From positions 62,001 through 126,000 of the forward strand of contig JANRIG010000023.1 of assembly GCA_033765235.1 (NCBI GenBank): 64,000 nt of DNA, in the 5' to 3' direction. Every line of letters starts with the position of its first letter. Position 1 is the first letter of the stretch. The translations under genes were made by a program, and so were the position numbers. The stretch is from JANRIG01 sp033765235 (GTDB taxonomy: Bacteria > Bacteroidota > Bacteroidia > Cytophagales > UBA9547). Under the pieces are notes generated by a model. That model did no database searches. It had not been told where the DNA came from and saw only the letters and a program-made list of their open reading frames with translations. Of the stretch, positions 25,098-33,685 are shown piece after piece.

Positions 25098-26066
25098 TTA
25101 AACGCCTGCTTTAACAATCACTTCCAGGGTTTTTTGCAAACCTGTTTTTGCCACCTGCAACAAGTCTTGTTTGTAATAGGTCTCGTTGTACAATTCCAAC
25201 GACACACAACCTGTAAACCCACTCGCTTTTAAGTCTTTAAGGATAGAAGTTAAAGGCAAAATGCCATCACCCGGGTACACACGGTCTTTGTCGCCCATAT
25301 CTTCACGTTTCATATTTTTAGGGGCATCGTTGAACTGGAAAATGGCATGTATATTTCCGTTTAATAATTTCAATCCTTCAAAATCGCCTTCGCTGATGTA
25401 CATGTGAAACACATCAGGTATAATTTTGGCTTTGGGATGGTTGGCATCTAAGGCTACCTGTGCAGCTTGCCCCATTGTTTTGAGTGGGAAATATTTTACA
25501 AACACCAACGAAGGAATAATATTGAATTCGTTGATGCCTATTTCGAGTAATTGACGATAGCACTTGGCTGCAAAAATAGGGTCAAAGTTCGCGCCTATTT
25601 CATTGGGAATGGCTTGCACATGTGCACACCCTATTTCAGCAGCCATACGCATTCTGTTTTTTGTGGCAGGCAAGTTTTTTTCGAATAATTCTTTGGTAGG
25701 CTGCAAGCAACCCCATAAACCAATCATACTCGGTACAAAAAGCCCTTTTGATTGAATGATTTTAGCCAATTCTTTAAGGCTGCCTTGCCCGTTTTTCTTT
25801 TCATATTCTTCCAGTTCCCAATCCCAAGGTTCTATGGCATCGAAGCCTGCTGTCGCTGCGATTTCTACTTTTTTCAAAAGACCATCCGCGGGTTTAATGG
25901 TAGCAGTGTCGAGGCATATAGGCCAGGGACTTTTGCCTGCTTGGTAACGTTTGGGAGATGTTTGTGATTTTTCATGACCTGCTGCAAATCCTGTGTGCGA
26001 CACTACCGCAAATGCTGTGAATCCACTTATAAAATTTCTGCGATTAACTTTCATATTACTATACAA
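25098..26066 (-). CDS. Tat-exported sugar phosphate isomerase/epimerase-like TIM barrel
   Basis: A 322-residue protein of the xylose-isomerase-like TIM-barrel (AP endonuclease 2) family. A twin-arginine signal (VNRRNFISGFTAFAVVS) covers the first ~30 residues; the start may be the ATG four codons in (26054). Barrel motifs include AGFDAIEPWDWELEEY, AAEIGCAHVQAIPNEIG, KIIPDVFHMYISEGDF, FQFNDAPKN and VSLELYNETYY, with Glu/Asp/His/Glu residues placed like the metal ligands of the family. It is most likely periplasmic, unusual for an isomerase. Five base pairs separate it from the GH36-type gene before it in the operon. Confidence 0.82.
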   Translation of the reverse strand: MYSNMKVNRRNFISGFTAFAVVSHTGFAAGHEKSQTSPKRYQAGKSPWPICLDTATIKPADGLLKKVEIAATAGFDAIEPWDWELEEYEKKNGQGSLKELAKIIQSKGLFVPSMIGLWGCLQPTKELFEKNLPATKNRMRMAAEIGCAHVQAIPNEIGANFDPIFAAKCYRQLLEIGINEFNIIPSLVFVKYFPLKTMGQAAQVALDANHPKAKIIPDVFHMYISEGDFEGLKLLNGNIHAIFQFNDAPKNMKREDMGDKDRVYPGDGILPLTSILKDLKASGFTGCVSLELYNETYYKQDLLQVAKTGLQKTLEVIVKAGV

Positions 26067-26071
26067 TTGTT

Positions 26072-28183
26072 TTAATTTAATGTTTCCTCTCCGGATAGAC
26101 CTAACTTTTCAGATGGGGCTTTTCCTTCAAGGCTTATATAAAATAGTTTTGATTCCATATAATTAAGTGTTACTTCCAATTTATCTAATTTTCCAATAGG
26201 AATAGATTTTTGAGGAGCCCAATCATATACCATTGCAGATTCATTTCCTGTAATTTCTTTAATTGAAAATGTTTCTTTAATAGGCTCCTCTTTATAGTTG
26301 ATTACTAAAAAAGCATAAGCATTGACTTCTTTGAAATATTTGCTGCAGTTGGCAGATTGATATCTTTTATCGTACCAAAACGGCATATCAGCAGGCAAGA
26401 ATTTTTTGCCCGGCCGGCAAAAATGAAGGAGTTGCAAACGCTCGGGAAATAATTTGTGCATGCGGTCTGAAAGTGAAATGGTGCCTCCCAGCATTCCCAT
26501 CCAATAGGCTTCCGTTTGTAAAACAGTTCCATTTTTTTGCATGGTAGCCGGGTCGCTTCTAAGGAACATTACATCAGGGTCGTTTTGAAATAATATTGTA
26601 TTAAAGTATTGTGTAGCAATAGTTTCCTGATATAGATTTATGGTATTGGCATTGATTACCCCATCTGTATCATATGACACTCTAATGGCATCACTAAAAC
26701 CAATCATACACTGAAATGGTGCTATACATCCAAGCCAAAATGTATCATCGCCTGCTTCTTCACGAATCATCTTATTTACTTCATACATGTATTGTGCGCC
26801 AGTTTTGCCGGGAGTATAACGTTTTACTTTGGTACTGTCTTTGAGACCCCATTCATGAAAATCAGTTTTATAAAATTTTACTCCCCATTCTTTAAAGGTA
26901 CGAAATACTGAACGCAAATATTCAAATGCACCAGGGTGGCTGGTATCTAAAAAGTAACGCTCATCGTATAAGCTTCTGTTGTCAAAGGAGGGTCTTCCTT
27001 TGCTTTCTATCATGATGTTTCCATTATTATCTCTCAGCATCCAATCCGGGTGTTGTTTGTATAATTTACTTGCACTGCTTACCATAAATGCGCCAATAAA
27101 GACCCCCGGCACATACCCTTCGTCCGTTATTCTTTTGAAGGCATTTTTTATCCCCCCCGGGTAATCCTTTTCATCGCTAAGCAACCAGTCGCCCAAAGGA
27201 GACCAACCTGCATCTATCAATATTCCGTGAAAAGGAATTTTTGGTTCTATATTTTTGAGACCTGATAAAAAATCGTCTAATTTTTTGTAATCATAGTCAC
27301 CAAAATACTCATACCAAGAATCCCAATGTAAGCGTGGAGGAAACTTTTTGCGTGCACCGGCTTGATTTGCAATATTTTGTGCTAAATTTTTTAATGTGCC
27401 AAACATAGTATTGCCTGTCACAATATGTAAGGAGGGTAATGTAAGTACCTTACCTGCAATTGGAATATTTTCTGTTCCAAACCCTGATTCAAAAAATATA
27501 TTCTCAGTGTCCGGAAATTTGTCGATAAGCAGCTGTCTGTGAATATGGTTGTAAATGGTGGTACGTTGTAAAAAATCTTTATGATTATATGCCCCAATGG
27601 CCAAGTTGGTTTTCTCATCAAATTGCACTCCTGTGGTCATATAGCTATCATAAGACCATGCTTTTTCAATAAGGTTGTTTTGATCGTGATAAAATCCTGC
27701 TTTGGCAATATCGAACATCCCGCTAGGTCCACCAAAACCTAACCCTTGTTTAAAAAACCTTGCAGCTTGTGAGATGTCTGCATACCCTATTGGATATACC
27801 CAGTGCGGAGCCATATCAAATCCGGATATCTGGCAATCTATGGTGTGTGAATTACTATCTTTTCCAAGAATTATTATTAATTCACCTACAGCAAGTGTAT
27901 ATGTGATAATACCCCCGTTTGGTTTTTTTTGAATTTGTATTTTAACAGGTTTGATAGGTGTATTATCAATAGTAGGGTAGCAGTTTTTAATTATAAAATT
28001 ACCAATGTTTAGATTAAAAGAACCATCTGTATTGATAATCCAAAAAATTTGGTTTTGATCTAACAAATTAGCACTTGAATCAAGAGATGCTTCTGATGGA
28101 TTTGCAAAAATATCGGATTGTTTATAAAAGGAGGATAAAGTTGCAAATACCAGAGAATTGTGTAAAAATGACCTTCTTTCCAT
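26072..28183 (-). CDS. GH36/GH27-type (clan GH-D) alpha-galactosidase
   Basis: A 703-residue glycoside hydrolase. An N-terminal beta-sandwich domain (to about 280) is followed by the TIM barrel with ILIDAGW (about 321-327), the nucleophile region FYKTDFHEWG (Asp441), and RVSYDTDG (Asp505 or Asp507 as acid/base), then a C-terminal beta domain. These fit retaining alpha-galactosidases of clan GH-D. The N-terminus MERRSFLHNS carries a twin-arginine motif, so Tat export is likely. It lies 1 bp after the upstream gene's stop and 5 bp before the next gene. Exact family (36, 27 or a relative) needs a profile search. Confidence 0.83.
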   Translation of the reverse strand: MERRSFLHNSLVFATLSSFYKQSDIFANPSEASLDSSANLLDQNQIFWIINTDGSFNLNIGNFIIKNCYPTIDNTPIKPVKIQIQKKPNGGIITYTLAVGELIIILGKDSNSHTIDCQISGFDMAPHWVYPIGYADISQAARFFKQGLGFGGPSGMFDIAKAGFYHDQNNLIEKAWSYDSYMTTGVQFDEKTNLAIGAYNHKDFLQRTTIYNHIHRQLLIDKFPDTENIFFESGFGTENIPIAGKVLTLPSLHIVTGNTMFGTLKNLAQNIANQAGARKKFPPRLHWDSWYEYFGDYDYKKLDDFLSGLKNIEPKIPFHGILIDAGWSPLGDWLLSDEKDYPGGIKNAFKRITDEGYVPGVFIGAFMVSSASKLYKQHPDWMLRDNNGNIMIESKGRPSFDNRSLYDERYFLDTSHPGAFEYLRSVFRTFKEWGVKFYKTDFHEWGLKDSTKVKRYTPGKTGAQYMYEVNKMIREEAGDDTFWLGCIAPFQCMIGFSDAIRVSYDTDGVINANTINLYQETIATQYFNTILFQNDPDVMFLRSDPATMQKNGTVLQTEAYWMGMLGGTISLSDRMHKLFPERLQLLHFCRPGKKFLPADMPFWYDKRYQSANCSKYFKEVNAYAFLVINYKEEPIKETFSIKEITGNESAMVYDWAPQKSIPIGKLDKLEVTLNYMESKLFYISLEGKAPSEKLGLSGEETLN

Positions 28184-28184
28184 A

Positions 28185-29561
28185 TTAGATAACTAATTTA
28201 ATGTGTGATAAATTGCAGTAGTTTTCAAGAAGTGATATTTGATTCCCATAAGCAATGATATAATGTTGTCCTTGCACATGATTTAAGAATTCATGAATAG
28301 ATTTTTCAAATTCAATAAATAGTGCAGGCAATCTTGGTGCAGGAGGAGTCCATCCTGCTTCTTCCCATTGAGGTGGTTCTTTTGCTTCAGCTACAGCTAC
28401 ATGCATGAAATATTGCATACCATCGTATGCAAGTCTTGCCAAGGTAACTGCACCTGTTTTTATTTTAGAAACATTTAATAAACCTTCGCCAAAGCTTCCA
28501 AATGCTGTAGGCATAATCAATGTTTCGCCATCTGTAATTTCCTGAGAAATATAATCAGGAACACCCATGAGTGCCCCATTATCTTTAAACTCATAAAATT
28601 CTAAATACGCTCCTATTTGACCTGTCAGTTTATTGATTATCAACTGTGTGGCAGCCCCCATGATGTCATTTTCAGGTATAGTTGGGATTTTTTCAAAAGC
28701 ATCTATTAACATAAATACCCCCGCAGGAGCAAACTGCATAAGTTTTTTTACCCCATCTACATCAATCAGACTTATGGATTGATAGTTGCGTGCTGCAATT
28801 TTGGATTTAATGGCAAGGTATAATGAGGCCGTTTGCTCAAGGGTTTTTATTTGTGGTGTTTTTTGAAATTTCCAATTAGTTTGCATCCATTGTACTATTT
28901 CATGCAATTTTTCTTTATTAATAGTCTCAATATTTTGAGCCATTTCAAGCATTTCAAAGCACTCAACATCTATTCCTGTAATATTTCGCAATGATACGCC
29001 CTCATGCATGGTGGCAAATAATCGCATATCACGATAACCCATAGAACCTATTCGAGCACCTTTCAATGAATTTATGGCGTCAGATGCTATACAAAAATTT
29101 ACTACTTCTTGCGCTTTTGAGTGCTGTTCAAGAAAATTAACTATGTACCTATATTTTAACCCCATTCTTTCAAATGTACTTCTAAGTGCCGTGGAGCCCG
29201 CTGCATCTGCAGTTGTTATATATTTGCTGCCATCACTATACCCACTTAAACTCCACAATACCATAGGAATGTGCTTGAATTGCTCTACAATTTGAATTAC
29301 TGTGTGCGATGGAATCCAGCCTGCAATACATATTATAAGACTATGAAACTTTACATCATAAAGTTTTTGTATAGCTTCATTGACTTCATTGCCATCAGGG
29401 TCATCAGTAACCAATCCGCAATCCGCTATATTGAGCCCCAATTTAATCAGTTCATTAGAAGCATTTTGATGTTTAGAAATCAATATCTCTTTTGGGGTAT
29501 TTACTTCACCAAATCCAACAAATGCTGCTTTTACAATGCTATTATTATTCATAAAAATCAA
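28185..29561 (-). CDS. L-fucose/L-arabinose isomerase-like protein B
   Basis: A 458-residue paralogue of the protein at 21811-23196. Shared motifs are AAGSTALRSTFERMGLKY, TIPENDIMGA (Glu297/Asp299) and QGQHY. At the position of Glu277 in protein A it has Asp269 (SLIDVDGV), so one presumed metal ligand is changed. It may act on a different sugar, have weaker activity, or form a mixed oligomer with A. The first three residues (MIF) may be extra; MNNNSIVKAA is the alternative start. There is no signal peptide. It is the second gene of the operon. Confidence 0.8.
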   Translation of the reverse strand: MIFMNNNSIVKAAFVGFGEVNTPKEILISKHQNASNELIKLGLNIADCGLVTDDPDGNEVNEAIQKLYDVKFHSLIICIAGWIPSHTVIQIVEQFKHIPMVLWSLSGYSDGSKYITTADAAGSTALRSTFERMGLKYRYIVNFLEQHSKAQEVVNFCIASDAINSLKGARIGSMGYRDMRLFATMHEGVSLRNITGIDVECFEMLEMAQNIETINKEKLHEIVQWMQTNWKFQKTPQIKTLEQTASLYLAIKSKIAARNYQSISLIDVDGVKKLMQFAPAGVFMLIDAFEKIPTIPENDIMGAATQLIINKLTGQIGAYLEFYEFKDNGALMGVPDYISQEITDGETLIMPTAFGSFGEGLLNVSKIKTGAVTLARLAYDGMQYFMHVAVAEAKEPPQWEEAGWTPPAPRLPALFIEFEKSIHEFLNHVQGQHYIIAYGNQISLLENYCNLSHIKLVI

Positions 29562-29564
29562 TCA

Positions 29565-30251
29565 TTAAAACTGTTTCTCATACCTCAAACTCAAAGGCTT
29601 CCAATTAATTTTACGCACTTTTATATTTTTTACCTGTATCCAACTGGCGTAAGCTTCGAAACCAACTTTGCCGTATTTAGTCACATCAATGGGGTCTAAG
29701 TCGGTAGTTTCGAGCACAATTTTGCCATCTACCACAATAAAACAATGCCCATCTACGCTTCCGGCTATTATTTTGTAGGTTTTACCGGGTTCATATTTGA
29801 ATATTTGAGTGGCACTCAGGAACTTGTACTCAGGCGATTTTTCAATACCTACTTTTCCTTCCCACCAGCCTTGCACGCCTGCCACATAGGCAATGCCTCG
29901 TTTATTAAGTTTATCATCCCAAGTACCATTCCACATTACGTCAATATCATGCGTACTGGGTAGTACATTGCGAGCTTCAAATTCGATCATTACATTACCA
30001 AAATAATCACCTTTGGATACTACCATACCGGGAGCATTTTCCGGATTCTTGCCGGTAAGCCAGCCATTTTCAACTTTCCATTCACCTGATTTAATATCCC
30101 AATCTTTGGCAAAGTTTTCTTTTGTTATTTCATTTGATTGATACAATATATCTGATTGCTCAACGAATATTTCTTTCCATGCCAGTCTAATAGTATTTTG
30201 ACCCATAGTGTATGTAGATATTATTAATATTAAAATAAAAGATTTAATCAT
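29565..30251 (-). CDS. DUF1080-like secreted protein (3-keto-disaccharide hydrolase/LamG fold)
   Basis: A 228-residue secreted protein with a signal peptide to about residue 18 (ISTYTMGQ). The body is a concanavalin-like jelly roll: DWDIKSGEWKVENGWLTGK, GDYFGNVMIEFEARN, GKTYKIIAGSVDGHCFIVVDGK and YGKVGFEAYASWIQVKNI. That order is typical of DUF1080, a family whose characterised members hydrolyse 3-keto-glycosides or bind glycans. First gene of the alpha-galactoside operon and 26 bp from a strong promoter match. No 3-keto-forming oxidoreductase is in the operon, so a glycan-binding role is as likely. Confidence 0.78.
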   Translation of the reverse strand: MIKSFILILIISTYTMGQNTIRLAWKEIFVEQSDILYQSNEITKENFAKDWDIKSGEWKVENGWLTGKNPENAPGMVVSKGDYFGNVMIEFEARNVLPSTHDIDVMWNGTWDDKLNKRGIAYVAGVQGWWEGKVGIEKSPEYKFLSATQIFKYEPGKTYKIIAGSVDGHCFIVVDGKIVLETTDLDPIDVTKYGKVGFEAYASWIQVKNIKVRKINWKPLSLRYEKQF

Positions 30252-30276
30252 AAATACAAAAATGTTTATTTATGTT

Positions 30277-30307
30277 CAAATATAATATATTAACATAATT
30301 AAACAAA
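30277..30307 (-). promoter_or_regulatory. Promoter of the alpha-galactoside operon
   Basis: On the minus strand TTTG (complement of 30304-30307), a 19-nt spacer, then TATATTTG (complement of 30277-30284): an exact match to the Bacteroidota consensus, with the same spacing as the TonB receptor promoter. Transcription would begin near 30270, about 19 nt before the first ATG, and could cover all six genes, whose gaps are 1-36 bp. Confidence 0.82.
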
Positions 30308-30340
30308 ATTAAAATCATTTTTTTTTAGATATATGTATAT

Positions 30341-30348
30341 TAAATTTG
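30341..30348 (+). promoter_or_regulatory. Possible -7 box of the pheT operon
   Basis: TAAATTTG, 18 bp before the pheT ATG, matches TAnnTTTG. The matching -33 slot at 30318-30321 reads TTTT rather than TTTG. It is divergent from the alpha-galactoside promoter 34 bp away. Confidence 0.45.
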
Positions 30349-30366
30349 AATTTTATTTATTGATAC

Positions 30367-32820
30367 ATGTTCATATCGCACCACTGGCTTAGAGAATACA
30401 TAAACATAGACCTACCCACTGTAGAGATAGGCAACCTGCTCACCTCTATAGGATTAGAAGTAGAGAGTATTGAAGTATTTGAATCTGTAAAGGGAGGTTT
30501 GAAAGGATTGGTGGCAGGTGAGGTAATTACTTGCAGCAAACACCCCAATGCAGATAAACTCAAGCTTACTACTGTAAATATTGGTGCAAATGTTCCTTTA
30601 AATATTGTATGCGGTGCTGCAAATGTAGCTGTAGGTCAAAAAGTAGTGGTAGCCACCATTGGCTCTACCATTTATCCTAAAAGTAAAGAGCCATTTACCA
30701 TCAATAAGGCAGAAATCAGAGGGCATATTTCTGAAGGTATGTTGTGTGCAGAAGATGAAATAGGTATTGGTACATCGCATGATGGTATCATAACATTGCC
30801 CTCAGAAGTGAAACCCGGCACACCTTTTTCTGCACATTATCAAGTATATACAGACTATATATATAGCATAGGTCTTACACCCAACCGTGCTGATGCTGCC
30901 TCACACTATGGGGTTGCCAGAGATTTGTATGCTGCTATTTGCACCCAAAATCCTCAAACAAAATACACCCTTACAAAGCCCACTGTAAATATTAGTAATA
31001 CCAATACCATTACAAAATATATTGATATACAAGTACTTAACCATGCTGCATGTCCACGATATGCAGGAGTAATAATGGAAAATGTAGTGGTAAAACCTTC
31101 GCCACAATGGCTGCAAGACAAACTCAGAGCTATTAATATTAATCCAATAAACAATATAGTAGATGTGACCAACTATGTATTGCATGAGTGCGGACAACCG
31201 CTACATGCTTTTGACTATGACAAAATAGAAGGGTCTGTAATAATGGTAAAAAATGCTACAGAAGGCACCACTTTCACCACACTCGATGGCAAAACACATA
31301 AGCTTGATGTATCAAATCTTATGATATATGATGCCAACAAACCTATGGCTATAGCAGGAGTGTTTGGTGGATTGCACTCGGCAATAAATACTGATACCAA
31401 AAATATATTCATAGAAAGTGCTTATTTTGACGCTGCTGCTGTAAGAAAAACATCTCAAAGGCTTGGCTTAAAGACAGATGCATCGTACAGATTTGAGAGG
31501 GGAGCAGACCCGGATATGGTAATTTTTGCCCTAAAACGTGCAGCAATACTCATAGAAGATACCTCAGGTGGCAAACCATGCAGCAAATGGCATGATATAT
31601 ATCCAAATCCTATTCCTTATTATAAAATAGATGTAAAATATAAAAATATTGACAGGTTATGCGGTGAACATATACCCCAAAATGTCCTATTTGATATATT
31701 AGATAATCTCGAAATAACCATTGAAAACGAAACTGTAGATGGATTTGTAGCACTTGTACCTCCTTATAGGGTAGATGTACAGCGTGAGGCTGATATTATT
31801 GAAGAAATAATAAGGCTCAAGGGGTTTGAAAATTTTGCATTAAGCCCTACATTAGGCACAGAATATTTGGCAACACAAAGCAACCTGTCTATTGGCAAAA
31901 TTCAGGAAGATATTAGCAATATGCTCTCCTGCAACGGGTTTAATGAGATACTGACCAACTCTCTCACAAATCCTAAGTACTACCAAAAAGCACATTACTT
32001 TGAGAGCAGTGAAAATGTGCAAATCATCAATAAACTAAGCCCCGAACTGAGTGTGATGAGGCAAACGCTACTATATACCAGCCTTGAAGCCCTAGCTTAT
32101 AACATTAATCGAAAGCAAAAAAATCTTAAATTTTATGAGTTTGGCAAAGTGTACAAAAAAACATCAGGTGATGGCTATTTGGCTACAAACTACATTGAAC
32201 ATAACCGCCTCGCAATTGCAGGCACAGGCAATGAACTCAATGAAAGTTGGCAAAGTCACAAGCAGCCATTTGGCTATAATACTTTGAAATCCTACGTAAG
32301 TATGGTGATACAAAAACTCAACATCAATCATCATACTTTTTGCAAAAAAGAAATACATGGATTTGAATATGGCACAGAGATTATGATAGACAAGTCATGT
32401 GTGGGCATCATGGGCAAAGTGAAACAGGAGTATGCAAAATCTGCCGATGTGAATGTAGCGTGCTTCTATGCCGAACTTTTCACAGATGAAATATTTGCTC
32501 TGATAAATAATGTAAAAAAATATACTCCCATATCAAAGTTTCCTGATGTAAAACGTGACCTTTCGTTGATAATTGACAAAAAAATATCATTTGCTGACAT
32601 AGAAAAAGTGACTTATGAAGCCGACACCCGATTTATCAAAAATATACATCTCACAGATATATATGAAGGCGACAAGATAGAAAGCAACAAAAAATCATAT
32701 ACCATACAATATACACTAAACGTCCATACCCAAACACTCACCGACGAGCTTACAGACACCATCATGCAAAATCTGATGACTGACTATGAAAAAAAAATAG
32801 GTGCTATCATCAGAAAATGA
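30367..32820 (+). CDS. pheT: Phenylalanine-tRNA ligase beta subunit
   Basis: The 817-residue beta chain of the alpha2-beta2 synthetase that charges tRNA-Phe. Domains in order: start sequence MFISHHWLREYINIDL, an EMAP-like tRNA-binding domain (about 40-150, with HPNADKLKLTTV), the B3/B4 editing domain (about 210-400, with RFERGADPDMV near its end), the B5 domain, the catalytic-like core, and the C-terminal anticodon-binding FDX-ACB domain (KFPDVKRDLSLIIDKK onward). Length is normal. pheS is not in the window. Three further genes follow at gaps of 32, 24 and 23 bp and could share its transcript. Confidence 0.97.
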   Translation: MFISHHWLREYINIDLPTVEIGNLLTSIGLEVESIEVFESVKGGLKGLVAGEVITCSKHPNADKLKLTTVNIGANVPLNIVCGAANVAVGQKVVVATIGSTIYPKSKEPFTINKAEIRGHISEGMLCAEDEIGIGTSHDGIITLPSEVKPGTPFSAHYQVYTDYIYSIGLTPNRADAASHYGVARDLYAAICTQNPQTKYTLTKPTVNISNTNTITKYIDIQVLNHAACPRYAGVIMENVVVKPSPQWLQDKLRAININPINNIVDVTNYVLHECGQPLHAFDYDKIEGSVIMVKNATEGTTFTTLDGKTHKLDVSNLMIYDANKPMAIAGVFGGLHSAINTDTKNIFIESAYFDAAAVRKTSQRLGLKTDASYRFERGADPDMVIFALKRAAILIEDTSGGKPCSKWHDIYPNPIPYYKIDVKYKNIDRLCGEHIPQNVLFDILDNLEITIENETVDGFVALVPPYRVDVQREADIIEEIIRLKGFENFALSPTLGTEYLATQSNLSIGKIQEDISNMLSCNGFNEILTNSLTNPKYYQKAHYFESSENVQIINKLSPELSVMRQTLLYTSLEALAYNINRKQKNLKFYEFGKVYKKTSGDGYLATNYIEHNRLAIAGTGNELNESWQSHKQPFGYNTLKSYVSMVIQKLNINHHTFCKKEIHGFEYGTEIMIDKSCVGIMGKVKQEYAKSADVNVACFYAELFTDEIFALINNVKKYTPISKFPDVKRDLSLIIDKKISFADIEKVTYEADTRFIKNIHLTDIYEGDKIESNKKSYTIQYTLNVHTQTLTDELTDTIMQNLMTDYEKKIGAIIRK

Positions 32821-32852
32821 ACATTTTTTGGAATAATATCGTTTGATAAGAT

Positions 32853-33074
32853 ATGGAAAAAAATATTACCAAACACTATACCAACGGTGAAGTAACCGTG
32901 CTTTGGCAGTCGGGTATTTGTACGCACTCTGCCAATTGTGTGCGTGGCTTGCCAGAGGTATTCAACACTCGCCAAAGTCCTTGGATAAATATGTCAGGCG
33001 CATCATCAGATGCTATTGTGAGTCAAGTATTAAAATGCCCCTCGGGGGCATTGTCAATAGTAAAAAAAGTCTAA
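32853..33074 (+). CDS. YjdI-like (4Fe-4S) mono-cluster protein
   Basis: A 73-residue protein with the YjdI/Fer4_19 pattern: CTHSANCVRGLPEVF, the conserved PWI, and KCPSGALSIV. Cysteines at 23, 29 and 62 are the visible cluster ligands. Such proteins are thought to carry an Fe-S cluster in electron transfer or redox sensing. It lies between pheT and an FMN reductase, which would make a sensible electron-transfer partner, though that link is inference. Confidence 0.88.
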   Translation: MEKNITKHYTNGEVTVLWQSGICTHSANCVRGLPEVFNTRQSPWINMSGASSDAIVSQVLKCPSGALSIVKKV

Positions 33075-33098
33075 TTACAATACCCCTCGCAATACTTT

Positions 33099-33662
33099 AT
33101 GAATATTACTATCATTTCCTCCAGCACTCGGCCGGAGAGTATCACTTACCGTATAGCACTGCATATTCATCACAAAATGATGAATATGCAAGATATAAAT
33201 CCTACCTTGCTCGACCTGCGCAAATTGGATATTCCAATGTACACATATTCTTATCAAGACCATCCTTCACCCTCTCATGGTCTCCAAATATTTCATGACA
33301 CTATCTACTCTTGCGATGCTTTTATAGTAGTGACCCCCGAATACAATGGAGGCTACAATGCTGCCCTAAAAAATGCGATAGACCACTTAGGCAAAGATGC
33401 CTACCAGCGCAAAGCTATGGGAATAGTGACAGGCTCTACCGGAGCATTGGCTGCAGCCAGAGTGAGCCAACAGTTGCAATTATTGGCTTGTGGTATATTT
33501 GCCATACCATGCCCGCAAATGCTGCTTGTACCACAAATGGATAAAAAATTTGACACAGAGGGCAACCTTACAGACCCAAATTTTGAGAAAAGTATAAATA
33601 CGTTCTTTGATAATTATCTATGGCTTGCGCAGGCACTTTATCAAAAAAGCGTAAAAATATAA
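33099..33662 (+). CDS. NAD(P)H-dependent FMN reductase family protein
   Basis: A 187-residue flavodoxin-like reductase. The phosphate-binding loop SSSTRPESITYRIA is at residues 7-20 and the flavin-contact motif TPEYNGGYNAALKNAIDHL at about 79-97. GIVTGSTGALAAARVSQQL follows. These enzymes reduce FMN, quinones or other small acceptors with NAD(P)H. It is in line with the YjdI-like gene before it and a sensor kinase 23 bp after it. Confidence 0.9.
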   Translation: MNITIISSSTRPESITYRIALHIHHKMMNMQDINPTLLDLRKLDIPMYTYSYQDHPSPSHGLQIFHDTIYSCDAFIVVTPEYNGGYNAALKNAIDHLGKDAYQRKAMGIVTGSTGALAAARVSQQLQLLACGIFAIPCPQMLLVPQMDKKFDTEGNLTDPNFEKSINTFFDNYLWLAQALYQKSVKI

Positions 33663-33685
33663 ATTATTCATATTACCTTTATTAA

